From assembly GCA_021802375.1 (NCBI GenBank), contig JAKAAL010000016.1, positions 1 to 15,612 on the forward strand: a DNA stretch of 15,612 bases, read 5' to 3'. Origin of the DNA: Bacillota bacterium (GTDB lineage Bacteria; Bacillota_E; Sulfobacillia; Sulfobacillales; Sulfobacillaceae). This document shows, one piece after another, positions 1 through 6,403 of the stretch. The translations under genes were made by a program, and so were the position numbers. How positions within the stretch are numbered: the stretch's first letter is position 1; every line of letters begins with the position of its first letter. The notes beneath the pieces were generated by a model, which was given only the letters and a program-made list of their open reading frames with translations, did no database searches and was not told the origin of the DNA.

Positions 1-1
1 G

Positions 2-373
2 GTTGTGCGCTACCTATGGCATGGCCATGGTGATGCCATCATGCTTGTACATTCGGCCACCGCGCCGAATGCTGTATGGCGCGTACTACCTGCTCTTGAC
101 AAGCAGTGGTGGCGCCCCAGTGCCCTCGCGGCCTGGATTGCGACGGCGACTCTGACCGCCATTTACGCGCCGGGGACGCCTGCTGACCTGTCTGCACTAC
201 GGCCCTTCTCAACAAGTCGCCATGCCACAGAAGAGGCCTTTGCACGCGCGGTGGCGCATGGAGACGAGCATGTGATTAAGTTCGCGGACACCGCCGTTGA
301 CGTGTACGCGCGGACTTGCGATCCCCAAGCCCTCGCTGCTATCGATCGAGCGGCTGCACTCATAAAGCTGTAG
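2..373 (+). CDS. Questin oxidase-like protein, C-terminal part (cut by window edge)
   Basis: The reading frame is open to the left edge, so the true start lies outside the window; the GTG at 5 is only the first possible internal start. The visible 120 or so residues fit the C-terminal part of the questin oxidase-like family (DUF4243 type). There is a His/Ala/Thr-rich segment followed by 'LPAL', then an aromatic helix with 'AAWIATATLTAIYAP', and near the end 'AVAHGDEHVIKFADTAVDVYARTCDP', split here only by naming, which resembles the family's 'GDxHxIKxxEA...Y..TxDP' signature. Family members are predicted oxidoreductases; the fungal founder oxidises the anthraquinone questin, but bacterial substrates are not known. 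No operon partner is visible: the next gene is a broken transporter 127 bp downstream. The assignment rests on remembered family pattern and is moderately sure. Confidence 0.55.
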   Translation, partial: VVRYLWHGHGDAIMLVHSATAPNAVWRVLPALDKQWWRPSALAAWIATATLTAIYAPGTPADLSALRPFSTSRHATEEAFARAVAHGDEHVIKFADTAVDVYARTCDPQALAAIDRAAALIKL

Positions 374-500
374 CCTAAGTCTGTTCAACGATCACGCTCG
401 GTCCCTTGGGTGTCCCGGCGTAACGTAGGATTCCGATGCGTCAAGTAAACGGAATGAGGATGGATCCGGATTCGCCAATTCTGTTTGAGGAGCAGACAGC

Positions 501-1003
501 ATGAATGCCTATGGGAGGCTCATCACGCATCGTTTGTTCGTCATCTACTGGGGTGGGGCAACCTTGGTGCAGTTAGCCTTACAGTTCGTGACCATTGCGC
601 TCGCGTGGTTTGTTCTTGAGACCACCGGATCTGCCCTCCGGGTCGTCTTCATCTTGGCGGTGATTCCCGTGGCGCGCATGGCCACCAGTTTATGGGTTGG
701 CCATCTCATGGATCGTTTTCTACGCCGATCCTTAATGATTCTCGAAAATGCGAGCCAAATGCTGCTGTATGCATCCGTTCCGGATGACATGGATAAATGT
801 TCTCACGTTTCCGCTATCGTGTGCTGTAGTGGGGATGGCCGCGGCGTTGTCGCCCCTATCCAGGATCGGACGGGGTTTCCTCTTACCCCACCTCGTGTCG
901 GGCGACGAGTTAGTGTCAGACAACGGCTTGTCGCGACTACGGAGCAGCCTCGTGAATTTGCTGAGGTCGGCCATGGGAGGACGCTTACTCGTGCCATGCC
1001 ATT
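501..1003 (+). pseudogene. MFS transporter remnant, frameshifted and truncated
   Basis: A GAGGAG ribosome site (487-492) precedes ATG 501 by eight bases. The first 94 residues read as the start of a major facilitator superfamily permease: a first membrane helix after 'LITHRLFVIYWGG', a second with 'VFILAVIPVARMATSLWVG', and the loop 'GHLMDRFLRR', which matches the conserved cytoplasmic loop 2-3 (GxLaDRxgRR). Near 780-795 the coding signal jumps from frame 3 to frame 1, where it continues with 'VVGMAAALSPLSRIGRGF', 'LLPHLVSGDELVSDNGL' and 'LVNLLRSAMGGRLL', again typical of MFS helices 4-5. After about 1000 the similarity fades, so only roughly the first 40% of a 400-residue permease remains. 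It cannot make a working transporter. The exact frameshift position is estimated by eye. Confidence 0.65.
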
Positions 1004-1013
1004 GGGGCATTGA

Positions 1014-1407
1014 AAATAAGGTCCATGGGATCGCGATGGGTTGTTCGACGAAGACTATCCCAAATTCGGGGACCAGTCACGGTCCGCGGGTGATGGCCAC
1101 CCAGCGTCATCTAGCCGTGCGTTTCTCCATCTCAACGGCCATCTGAATTTGGTGCGTGCAAAACGCCAATACAACGCGCACGAAACTCAAACCCTTCAGA
1201 TGATTCGAGCCTAAAATTGCCACTGGACTAGAGTTCTTTCGCCTCAAACCGTCCGAACTGCCATCGCGCTGATGCTGGCGGATGCTTCGCCCTGGCTCTC
1301 GCAACGGTCTTGGGTCATATTGCGCCTCTTCGCCGACTGTCGGGCATTTTTTCATGCTCTCACCCAGTCGAATCCCTACGTTACGAGTGAAATTGCAAGG
1401 ATGTCCT
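1014..1407. other. Gene-poor stretch between the MFS remnant and the E1-like gene
   Basis: Only short, unconvincing open frames occur here on either strand. In frame 3, 1020-1214 stays open without a start codon and without recognisable domain content; around 1270-1390 another short frame gives a hydrophobic stretch. None has a ribosome site or a family I recognise. I see no clear terminator hairpin with a T-tract for the minus-strand cassette ending at 1408. The stretch is best read as decayed sequence continuous with the broken transporter upstream. Confidence 0.5.
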
Positions 1408-2181
1408 CTAGGGCGCTTGGTAGTCGTGGTGGGAGCAAATGTCGTTCTTGTGAATCTCGTAACGGATGTGTGGTCGCACAATCCCCTTGTTGCCGTCGTA
1501 TTCGTAATAGAGAGTTTGCCGATCCGCCTTTCCCGTCCAGTTGGTAAGCAGATTCATAGCAATATGAACCGCAGTAGATGCCAGGATTCCGTTCGGCCAA
1601 ATGACCTGGGGACGATGACCAGCATCGCCATATGCTGCGTCTTCCTTATTTAGTTCTTCGTCAGTGATAAATTCAAAACACCACATGCAGGGTTTGTTTG
1701 GGAGACTAGCGATGACTTGCCCCCTAATTACTGGCAGCCCATCCGGCATGGTTACATCCATTCCGATGTCAACATAGGGAATGCGCTGAAGCCGTGCAAA
1801 TTTTTCCAACTCGTGGCGATTCCGAATCCCATCGAGACTGCCGAAGATTAGGTCGGCTTGCCCGATTGCTTTGGGTGACTGTTGAAATGGGGTCTCAATT
1901 TTAGTGATATCAGCATTCGGAATGATACCCCGAATAAGTTTGACCGCAATGCTTATCTTGCTCGAGGTCCTTTGAACATCGTTATAGGTCGCGCCGACCG
2001 TACGGTTTAGGTTAGTATCTTCCAAAACGTCGTAATCACAAAGGATGTACTTTTGAAACCCAATATGCGCTAGTTGCTGAACTATCTGCGAACCGCCACC
2101 TCCGAGACCGATTACGGCGACTATGGTGTTTTCGAGGATCGAATCCAGATTATCTCCTAGAAACGACTGACGGTTGTTCAC
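1408..2181 (-). CDS. ThiF/E1-like adenylyltransferase of a ubiquitin-like cassette
   Basis: This 257-residue protein belongs to the E1/ThiF/MoeB superfamily, which adenylates the C-terminal glycine of a ubiquitin-like protein using ATP-Mg. Visible motifs, in order: the nucleotide loop GLGGGGS at 25-31; the acidic strand end D49-Y-D51; NLNR at 57-60, the conserved Asn/Arg of the active site; a conserved Lys at 75; and the D117-x4-R122 region ('LDGIRNR') that usually carries the metal-binding Asp. A single CxxC (Cys165, Cys168) follows; the second zinc-binding CxxC of MoeB/ThiF is not seen, although Cys/His residues lie near the C-terminus. There is no rhodanese or ubiquitin-fold domain, so it is a minimal E1. 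It starts at GTG 2181, overlapping the JAB stop by four bases (GTGA), behind a strong AAGGAGG (2190-2196). It is the last gene of the four-gene cassette and should activate the protein encoded at 3050-3325. Family is firm; partner is inferred from context. Confidence 0.9.
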   Translation of the reverse strand: MNNRQSFLGDNLDSILENTIVAVIGLGGGGSQIVQQLAHIGFQKYILCDYDVLEDTNLNRTVGATYNDVQRTSSKISIAVKLIRGIIPNADITKIETPFQQSPKAIGQADLIFGSLDGIRNRHELEKFARLQRIPYVDIGMDVTMPDGLPVIRGQVIASLPNKPCMWCFEFITDEELNKEDAAYGDAGHRPQVIWPNGILASTAVHIAMNLLTNWTGKADRQTLYYEYDGNKGIVRPHIRYEIHKNDICSHHDYQAP

Positions 2182-2690
2182 TGAAAAAACCTCCTTAGCC
2201 AGCCGAGTACAGTATCTCCAAATCCGCTGGGCGTCACTACGTAGTGCGTTATCTCAATCGGGTCAGACATGTTGGGAACCCAGACCCGCGCGACCAGAGA
2301 GTCTTCGCTAAGAAGGAGAACCCCATGCGTTACATGCGAGTTCGCGTTTCGAAAGGAACGAAGATAGACCTCATGTGAGCCCAGGTCGACCGGGCTAAAC
2401 GTTGGCATTCCAAATCCTCCGTGTGCATGAACGTGCAGGACCCCCTCGTTCTTGTGATCAGCCCGCTTCATAGCGAGGACAATTGCGCGGTGGTCAAGGT
2501 GGGCTCCAACAGATGAGTCATCCACGTAAAAGCTATCTGGAACGGGGAGATAGTCCGAGCACTCAAGAGTGGTGCACGTGGTGGGTTTCGTGAAAAGGTA
2601 GCCCACTCGCTCTAGAGCGTACGGATGGGGGCGACTTAAGTCGCCCTTCATCCGCTGATATATGGCGTTCGGAATACGTATCAGCATCAT
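2178..2690 (-). CDS. JAB/JAMM (Mov34/MPN) metalloprotease, predicted deconjugase
   Basis: This 170-residue protein is a stand-alone JAB1/MPN/Mov34-type zinc isopeptidase, expected to trim the ubiquitin-like precursor and/or remove it from targets. The JAMM residues are visible: Glu27 in 'LERVGYLF', then the His cluster H86-V-H88-A-H90, and Ser99-x-x-Asp102 in 'FSPVD'. Spacing from the H88-x-H90 pair to the serine is eight residues, one more than in the commonest JAMM form, and there is an additional upstream His. The C-terminal third is a beta-rich segment plus 'VVTPSGFGD'. It starts at ATG 2690 in an ATGA overlap with the upstream E2-like gene; a second ATG follows immediately. The strong Shine-Dalgarno for the next gene lies within its last codons. 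The overlaps on both sides imply translational coupling and roughly equal dosage with E1 and E2. Family assignment is good; cleavage target is inferred. Confidence 0.85.
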   Translation of the reverse strand: MMLIRIPNAIYQRMKGDLSRPHPYALERVGYLFTKPTTCTTLECSDYLPVPDSFYVDDSSVGAHLDHRAIVLAMKRADHKNEGVLHVHAHGGFGMPTFSPVDLGSHEVYLRSFRNANSHVTHGVLLLSEDSLVARVWVPNMSDPIEITHYVVTPSGFGDTVLGWLRRFFQ

Positions 2691-3037
2691 TCCAGTAACC
2701 CCCTAAGGTGGTTCGCGATCATCTCAAGGTATGGGCCGTCCTTTACCTCGTTGTAGGAAAAGGCATACCAAGTTTGTCCCGCGATAAGACGTGGCCCATA
2801 ATTGTTCGGGATGTGCGGTGAGTCTACACGCTCCTTTAGGAACAAGCGCGATGTGTATCCTCCACACGACGGTGCGTATGCTTTGAGGCAGAATAATGCA
2901 TCGGTTTCTTTTGGCGTGCAGCCTTGCGGCATACGAAGGCCAGGGACGAAAACATAGTGGTCACGCCCATCGATACATTCCCTGACGCCAGAACCATATA
3001 CCGCGCGCAGTGCTTCGATTTGGTCGGATGGGTACAT
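2687..3037 (-). CDS. Small E2-like (UBC-fold, Prok-E2-type) protein
   Basis: This 116-residue protein sits between the ubiquitin-like gene and the JAB gene, exactly where multiubiquitin-type cassettes carry a prokaryotic E2. Sequence features fit a short UBC fold: 'YVFVPGLRMPQG' as a strand and turn, 'TDALFCLKAYAPSCGG' in the place of the 'D.l.rlP.gYP' strand, then a 'W90-Y-A-F93-S94' motif resembling the W..FS signature of the Prok-E2_E family, and a final amphipathic helix 'YLEMIANHLRGLL'. Four cysteines (21, 40, 50, 58) could in principle carry a thioester; I cannot tell from sequence which, if any, is catalytic, and no HPN motif of eukaryotic E2s is seen. Its ATG lies 12 bases after the stop of the ubiquitin-like gene and the local ribosome site is weak, suggesting coupled translation. 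The E2 call depends strongly on context; the protein alone would be called hypothetical. Confidence 0.65.
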   Translation of the reverse strand: MYPSDQIEALRAVYGSGVRECIDGRDHYVFVPGLRMPQGCTPKETDALFCLKAYAPSCGGYTSRLFLKERVDSPHIPNNYGPRLIAGQTWYAFSYNEVKDGPYLEMIANHLRGLLE

Positions 3038-3049
3038 CAGTGCATCCCA

Positions 3050-3325
3050 TCAAGACGAATGGCCAGAAGAGCCGCCTGACTTAAAGTGCTCCCCGCCGTG
3101 TACAACCACGAACCCATCGTTGGGCAACAGTTCATACTGTGGTAGCTGGTAAACGAGGTCAGTACTCGGGATATCTCCCAGTTTTCGGATGGTGGATACT
3201 TCCAGTCGCCCCTCATGAACTTCATACGGGGAATTGTTAATGAAAATGGTGATCATGTTGTGTGCGGGATCTTTGCCAGCGTTAGCTGTTGGCGGGTTAA
3301 GGGGTGGATCTTTGTGGTTCTCCAT
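3050..3325 (-). CDS. Ubiquitin-like beta-grasp protein, multiubiquitin-domain type, single domain
   Basis: A 91-residue protein with a proline-rich, probably disordered N-terminal tail (1-23) and one beta-grasp domain of the multiubiquitin type (about 24-80). The 'ITIFINNSPYEVHEGRLEV' hairpin, the 'STIRKLGDIP' helix and the following 'YQLPQYELL' and 'DGFVVVHGGEHF' strands fit the family pattern 'I.vNg..y.v..g.itg.eI..lag'. Multiubiquitin proteins usually carry several tandem domains; only one is present here. The C-terminus reads FKSGG followed by SSGHSS, so a Gly-Gly is present but buried behind six residues, and maturation by the neighbouring JAB protease would be needed to expose it. ATG 3325 is chosen because GGAGG lies about eleven bases upstream; an internal ATG at the 'MITIF' position lacks a ribosome site. 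It is the first gene of the cassette and the likely modifier that is conjugated. Confidence 0.8.
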   Translation of the reverse strand: MENHKDPPLNPPTANAGKDPAHNMITIFINNSPYEVHEGRLEVSTIRKLGDIPSTDLVYQLPQYELLPNDGFVVVHGGEHFKSGGSSGHSS

Positions 3326-3479
3326 AAGTGACCAATCCTCCGCTCGCGAAGATGTGGTTTTGCCGGGAGGATATGGTAAAGTACAAGGAGAACATACCTA
3401 TATCCAGACGGCCTTACCCAAGTCCGGCAATTACACGGTATCTGACCATTCCGTGTTTTTGTGTTTTTCCGAGATGAGT

Positions 3480-3500
3480 ACACCCCTATCGAGGAGGTGT
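3480..3500. promoter_or_regulatory. Stem-loop in the divergent intergenic region
   Basis: Eight base pairs (ACACCCCT against AGG-GGTGT with one bulged A at 3495) close an ATCG tetraloop. No T-tract follows on either strand, so it is not a standard terminator. It lies about 155 bp upstream of the ubiquitin-like gene and 120 bp upstream of the XRE gene, and could be part of a leader or a protein-binding site. Function is not known; a chance structure is possible. Confidence 0.25.
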
Positions 3501-3558
3501 GCCTTCCATCACATTTCATTATATACAAATAAAAATTTTTGTAAAGTCAACTAATCAT

Positions 3559-3585
3559 GTAACCAAAAACTGAGGTTTCGGTTAC
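3559..3585. promoter_or_regulatory. Inverted repeat, candidate XRE operator
   Basis: GTAACC (3559-3564) and GGTTAC (3580-3585) form a perfect six-base inverted repeat; after one mismatch, AAA and TTT extend the symmetry. The centre-to-centre distance of 21 bases, about two helical turns, suits a dimeric helix-turn-helix repressor. It lies 35 bp before the XRE-ImmA start codon in an AT-rich stretch, with a possible -10 element TAGTAT at 3588-3593 immediately after it. Autoregulation of the downstream operon, and perhaps of the divergent ubiquitin-like cassette, is an inference. Confidence 0.45.
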
Positions 3586-3620
3586 ACTAGTATTGAAGTA
3601 CAAAAGACAGGTGGTGTTTT

Positions 3621-4772
3621 ATGACTTCCAATACGATTGGTTACAATTTGCGGCGTATCAGGGTAAGCCAGGGTTTAACTCAAGAACGTGCTGCAGAGCT
3701 AAGTGGCTTATCCCGGCCGGCATATTGCAATATTGAAAATGGGGATTCCATGCCGAAAGTATCAACGTTGCAGAACATTGCATCGGGCTTGGGGGTGAGA
3801 TTGGAGGATCTCGTTAGCCCAATAAGGACTTTGGAACAGGTGCGATTTCGAGCGCATAAGCACATGAAGAGTCGCGACCAAATTCTCGCTGACGTCGCGC
3901 GATGGTTGGAAGATTTCAATTATCTCGAGGACCTGCTGGACAAAAAAGTGCCCTATCGATTAAATCAGCTATCTCATCAACTTCCTTCAGGAGAATCCCG
4001 CGCCAAAGAGGCTGCAAAAGACGCACGGCAGGAACTCGGCCTGAAGTCCAAGGAACCAATTCGGGATATCGCCGGACTACTTGAATCCAGTGGTATCAAA
4101 CTTTACCCAATAAGTCTCGTATCTAATGACTTTTTCGGGTTGTCTGTTTCTGCACAAGATGGGGGTCCCGCCGTAGTTGTCAACGTGTGGGATCGAATTT
4201 CGGTCGAGCGGTGGATTTTTAGCGCGGCGCACGAGTTGGGCCATTTGCTATTGCACTTGGATGCCTATCGTGTGGATGAAACTCAAGAGGATGAAGTTCA
4301 GGAGCATGAGGCGAACATTTTTGCGTCCCACTTTCTTATGCCTGATGATGTTTTTTGGTCGGAATGGGATGAGACCTATGGATTGGGGTTTGTTGATCGG
4401 GTGTTAAAAGTAAAGCGGATTTTCCTAGTGAGCTACAAAACGGTGTTGTATCGGTTGTCGGAGAGGTATGGTAACTCGGTTTGGGGGCGGTTTCAAGTGG
4501 GATTCAAGTCCCGAACGGGTAAGACTTTAAAGTTAATGGATGAGCCCGACGCACTTTTACCAAGTTCTTTTCTGCAGTCTATGCCCGAGGTGCTACGCTC
4601 TAAGGAACCGGATTCCTTATCGGCATCGGACTTCGTGGAAGATCGGCTGTCCATGTTGGTGCGTCATGCAATCGAACAGGAGAAGATTACCCTCAGTAGA
4701 GGCGCCGAAATTCTGCGACTGGATCTCGATGATATGCGAGACCGAGTGGCATCATGGGGAGTGGATCAGTGA
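3621..4772 (+). CDS. XRE-family HTH fused to ImmA/IrrE metallopeptidase
   Basis: A 383-residue two-domain protein. Residues 1-65 are an XRE/Cro-type helix-turn-helix ('GYNLRRIRVSQGLTQERAAE', then 'SGLSRPAYCNIENGDSMP' and 'IASGLGVRLEDL'). After a charged helical linker comes an ImmA/IrrE (COG2856, formerly DUF955) zinc-peptidase domain with the motif H204-E-L-G-H208 and the third zinc ligand region 'HEANIFASHFLMP' (Glu230). The C-terminal 60 residues include 'ITLSRGAEILRLDLDDMRD', a segment typical of the end of these regulators. Proteins of this type bind DNA and relieve repression by proteolysis (as ImmA does for ImmR, or IrrE for DdrO); here both functions are on one chain. AGGTGG (3609-3614) lies six bases before ATG 3621. 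Its stop overlaps the start of the PIN gene by four bases, so the two form an operon, as in predicted toxin-antitoxin pairs with a COG2856 antitoxin or regulator. Confidence 0.92.
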   Translation: MTSNTIGYNLRRIRVSQGLTQERAAELSGLSRPAYCNIENGDSMPKVSTLQNIASGLGVRLEDLVSPIRTLEQVRFRAHKHMKSRDQILADVARWLEDFNYLEDLLDKKVPYRLNQLSHQLPSGESRAKEAAKDARQELGLKSKEPIRDIAGLLESSGIKLYPISLVSNDFFGLSVSAQDGGPAVVVNVWDRISVERWIFSAAHELGHLLLHLDAYRVDETQEDEVQEHEANIFASHFLMPDDVFWSEWDETYGLGFVDRVLKVKRIFLVSYKTVLYRLSERYGNSVWGRFQVGFKSRTGKTLKLMDEPDALLPSSFLQSMPEVLRSKEPDSLSASDFVEDRLSMLVRHAIEQEKITLSRGAEILRLDLDDMRDRVASWGVDQ

Positions 4773-5281
4773 TCCGGAAACCCCAGCATCCTCTAATACT
4801 GGACGCGAACATCCTTGTCGATTATGTTCCTTGCGACAACACCGTAATTAAATTAATTTCGACTCATGTGGGACACATTCACGTCGCCACACCAGTTTTG
4901 CACGAAGTGAAGCAAATCACGGAGCACGACTGCCTTAATCTGGGGATCACTCTAGTGGAGCCCCAGGTTGAGCAACTTATTTCCGCCGCGCATGGAAGAG
5001 GGCCCTTGTCCCTACAGGACCACCTGTGCGTACTTCTGGCCAAGGAACGGGGTTGGACCTGTGTCACCAACGATCGGCCCTTGAGGCGTGAATGTGCGGT
5101 CCAAGGTGTCCCACTTATTTGGGGAATTGAGCTCATTTGCAAGCTTGTGGAGACCGGAGGGCTTTCTCAGGAGTCTGCGAAAGATATTATTCTTTGCATT
5201 CACCAGAACAACCCGCGATACATTAGCTGGGACATAGTACAAAGCGCATTGGTGAGACTGGGTATGGAGACCTCTCTATAG
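4769..5281 (+). CDS. PIN-domain ribonuclease, probable toxin or effector
   Basis: With the GTG start at 4769 this is a 170-residue PIN-domain protein. The four acidic residues expected of the metal-dependent nuclease site are in place: Asp12 in 'LILDANILVDY', Glu46 in 'PVLHEVKQI', Asp84 in 'LSLQDHLCVLLA' and Asp102 in 'CVTNDRPLRRE'. Residues 120-170 form a helical extension. GTG 4769 is preferred over ATG 4754 because GGGGAG (4757-4761) stands seven bases before it and because it gives the classic four-base GTGA overlap with the upstream stop; ATG 4754 would add five residues. PIN nucleases usually cleave RNA (tRNA, rRNA or mRNA). Being paired with an XRE-ImmA protein suggests that its activity or level is held down by the partner. 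Fold is well supported; toxicity is inferred. Confidence 0.85.
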   Translation: MIRKPQHPLILDANILVDYVPCDNTVIKLISTHVGHIHVATPVLHEVKQITEHDCLNLGITLVEPQVEQLISAAHGRGPLSLQDHLCVLLAKERGWTCVTNDRPLRRECAVQGVPLIWGIELICKLVETGGLSQESAKDIILCIHQNNPRYISWDIVQSALVRLGMETSL

Positions 5282-5611
5282 TCCACATGGGTTCAACAAC
5301 TCATGCCAGAGACATTTGCGCTGTCTTGAAGCCGTTGGGGAGCACGGGATTCGTAGAGGCTCACAAAGAATTTTCCCCAATAAAAGGACGGAAGGGTGCG
5401 GATTTGCCGCACCGATTGGGGCGCCAACGGCCGATTTAACCCCACCCACAGTACTCCGTGCCACAATTCCAGAAAGTCGCATTACCATAAGAAGAACGGG
5501 CCGAACTCTGGTAAAATTGAAGTATTTACTCACAATTTTCCGAATGAGCTCTCCCGTATGGCTATCATATCACTACTTTTCCTCTTTTCGTGGCAAGATG
5601 TCGAGGAATTA
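5282..5611. other. Intergenic stretch without a supported gene
   Basis: Short open frames occur in several phases but none has a ribosome site or recognisable domain. The stretch holds one strong hairpin (5395-5413) and merges at its right end into the broken transposase. It probably includes the terminal region of the former insertion sequence, but I cannot identify an inverted-repeat pair or target duplication. Confidence 0.5.
5395..5413. repeat. Perfect hairpin GGTGCGG-ATTTG-CCGCACC
   Basis: Seven perfectly paired, GC-rich bases enclose a five-base loop. On the plus strand no T-tract follows; on the minus strand it is followed by a T-rich but interrupted run, so it might be a weak terminator in that direction. 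It lies 114 bp past the PIN stop codon. It may instead belong to the end of the decayed insertion sequence. Confidence 0.4.
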
Positions 5612-6260
5612 GGTGACGTCGATGCCGACTTTGGACGCAAGGAATATCATGGCGTTGACTAGGACGGCACCACCTGGGCCAAGGTGGTGAGGTGGTTCGG
5701 ATATAAGCTATACCTGGTCGTCGATTCGACGTACGAATTGCTGGTGGCATGGGAAGTGACGAAAGCGTCCATGTCCGATGTGACCCGGGCGGTGCCCTTG
5801 TTGGATCATCTGCACCACCGATGGGGCGGTAATGTTCCGCGTAGCCATTTTAACGGCCGTCCGGGGCTATGACGATACCAAACTGATCACCGCCTGCTGG
5901 GACACCTACAAGATTAAGCCGGTGATCGATATCCGGAACATGTGGCGGGATCCGGATGCCACGCGAATCCTTCCGGGCCATCCGACGGTCACCTATAATT
6001 ATCGTGGCGACGTCTTGTGTCATGATCCGGTCACGGGTCAAAGTCACACCATGAGTCGCGCGGATTCGAAACCGGGCGCCAACGTCTCAAAAAGCGGTGT
6101 CCTGCCCGCTTTGCAGGCGTGTCCTGTGAGGGTCAAAACAGCTGCCCCGTCGCCCAGGGTCTTCGCATTCCCTTATAGACCGATCGGCGGATTTTTACGC
6201 CCATTGACCCTCTGGGATCTTCGTCACAAACGGCTGTGGAGTCGCCGCGCATTGACTGAA
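5612..6260 (+). pseudogene. Decayed IS transposase (DDE type)
   Basis: Pieces of one transposase are spread over two frames. Frame 2 gives 'DADFGRKEYHGVD', a TAG stop at 5660-5662, then 'DGTTWAKVVRWFGYKLYLVV' and 'YELLVAWEVTKASMSD'. Around 5840 the signal moves to frame 3 with 'RGYDDTKLI' and 'IKPVIDIRNMWRDPDATRIL', then near 6050 returns to frame 2 with 'RGFETGRQRLKKRCPARFAG', a further TAG at 6176-6178 and 'DRRIFTP'. These match the catalytic core and the Cys-containing C-terminal part of a common transposase of the IS4/IS5/IS1182-like groups; the exact family is not decided. The N-terminal DNA-binding part is not recognisable and the end fades near 6250. With two stops and two frameshifts it is not functional. 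It marks past mobile-element activity between the defence-like region and the genes downstream. Confidence 0.75.
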
Positions 6261-6403
6261 ATCGCTTCAACGGAAAAAACTCTTTTCAGTTTGATCCTGA
6301 GAATCAGCATCCGTTGATAAAATACTCAAAATTTATGGCTTTTTTCAGGGTTTCAGACTTTAATCACTTTGTGCCCTATGGAATTTCGAAAGGATGGATA
6401 GAC

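Noticed and set aside
1267..1390. Short frame with '..ALATVLGHIAPLRRLSG' resembling a tyrosine-recombinase end
   Set aside because: The resemblance is limited to a few residues, there is no start codon, and the catalytic Arg/His/Tyr arrangement is not seen.
1107..1481. 124-residue minus-strand frame
   Set aside because: It overlaps the end of the well-supported E1-like gene in another frame and has low-complexity, charged composition typical of shadow frames.
3234..3554. 106-residue plus-strand frame across the divergent intergenic region
   Set aside because: It is antisense to the start of the ubiquitin-like gene and contains the AT-rich regulatory stretch; no ribosome site.
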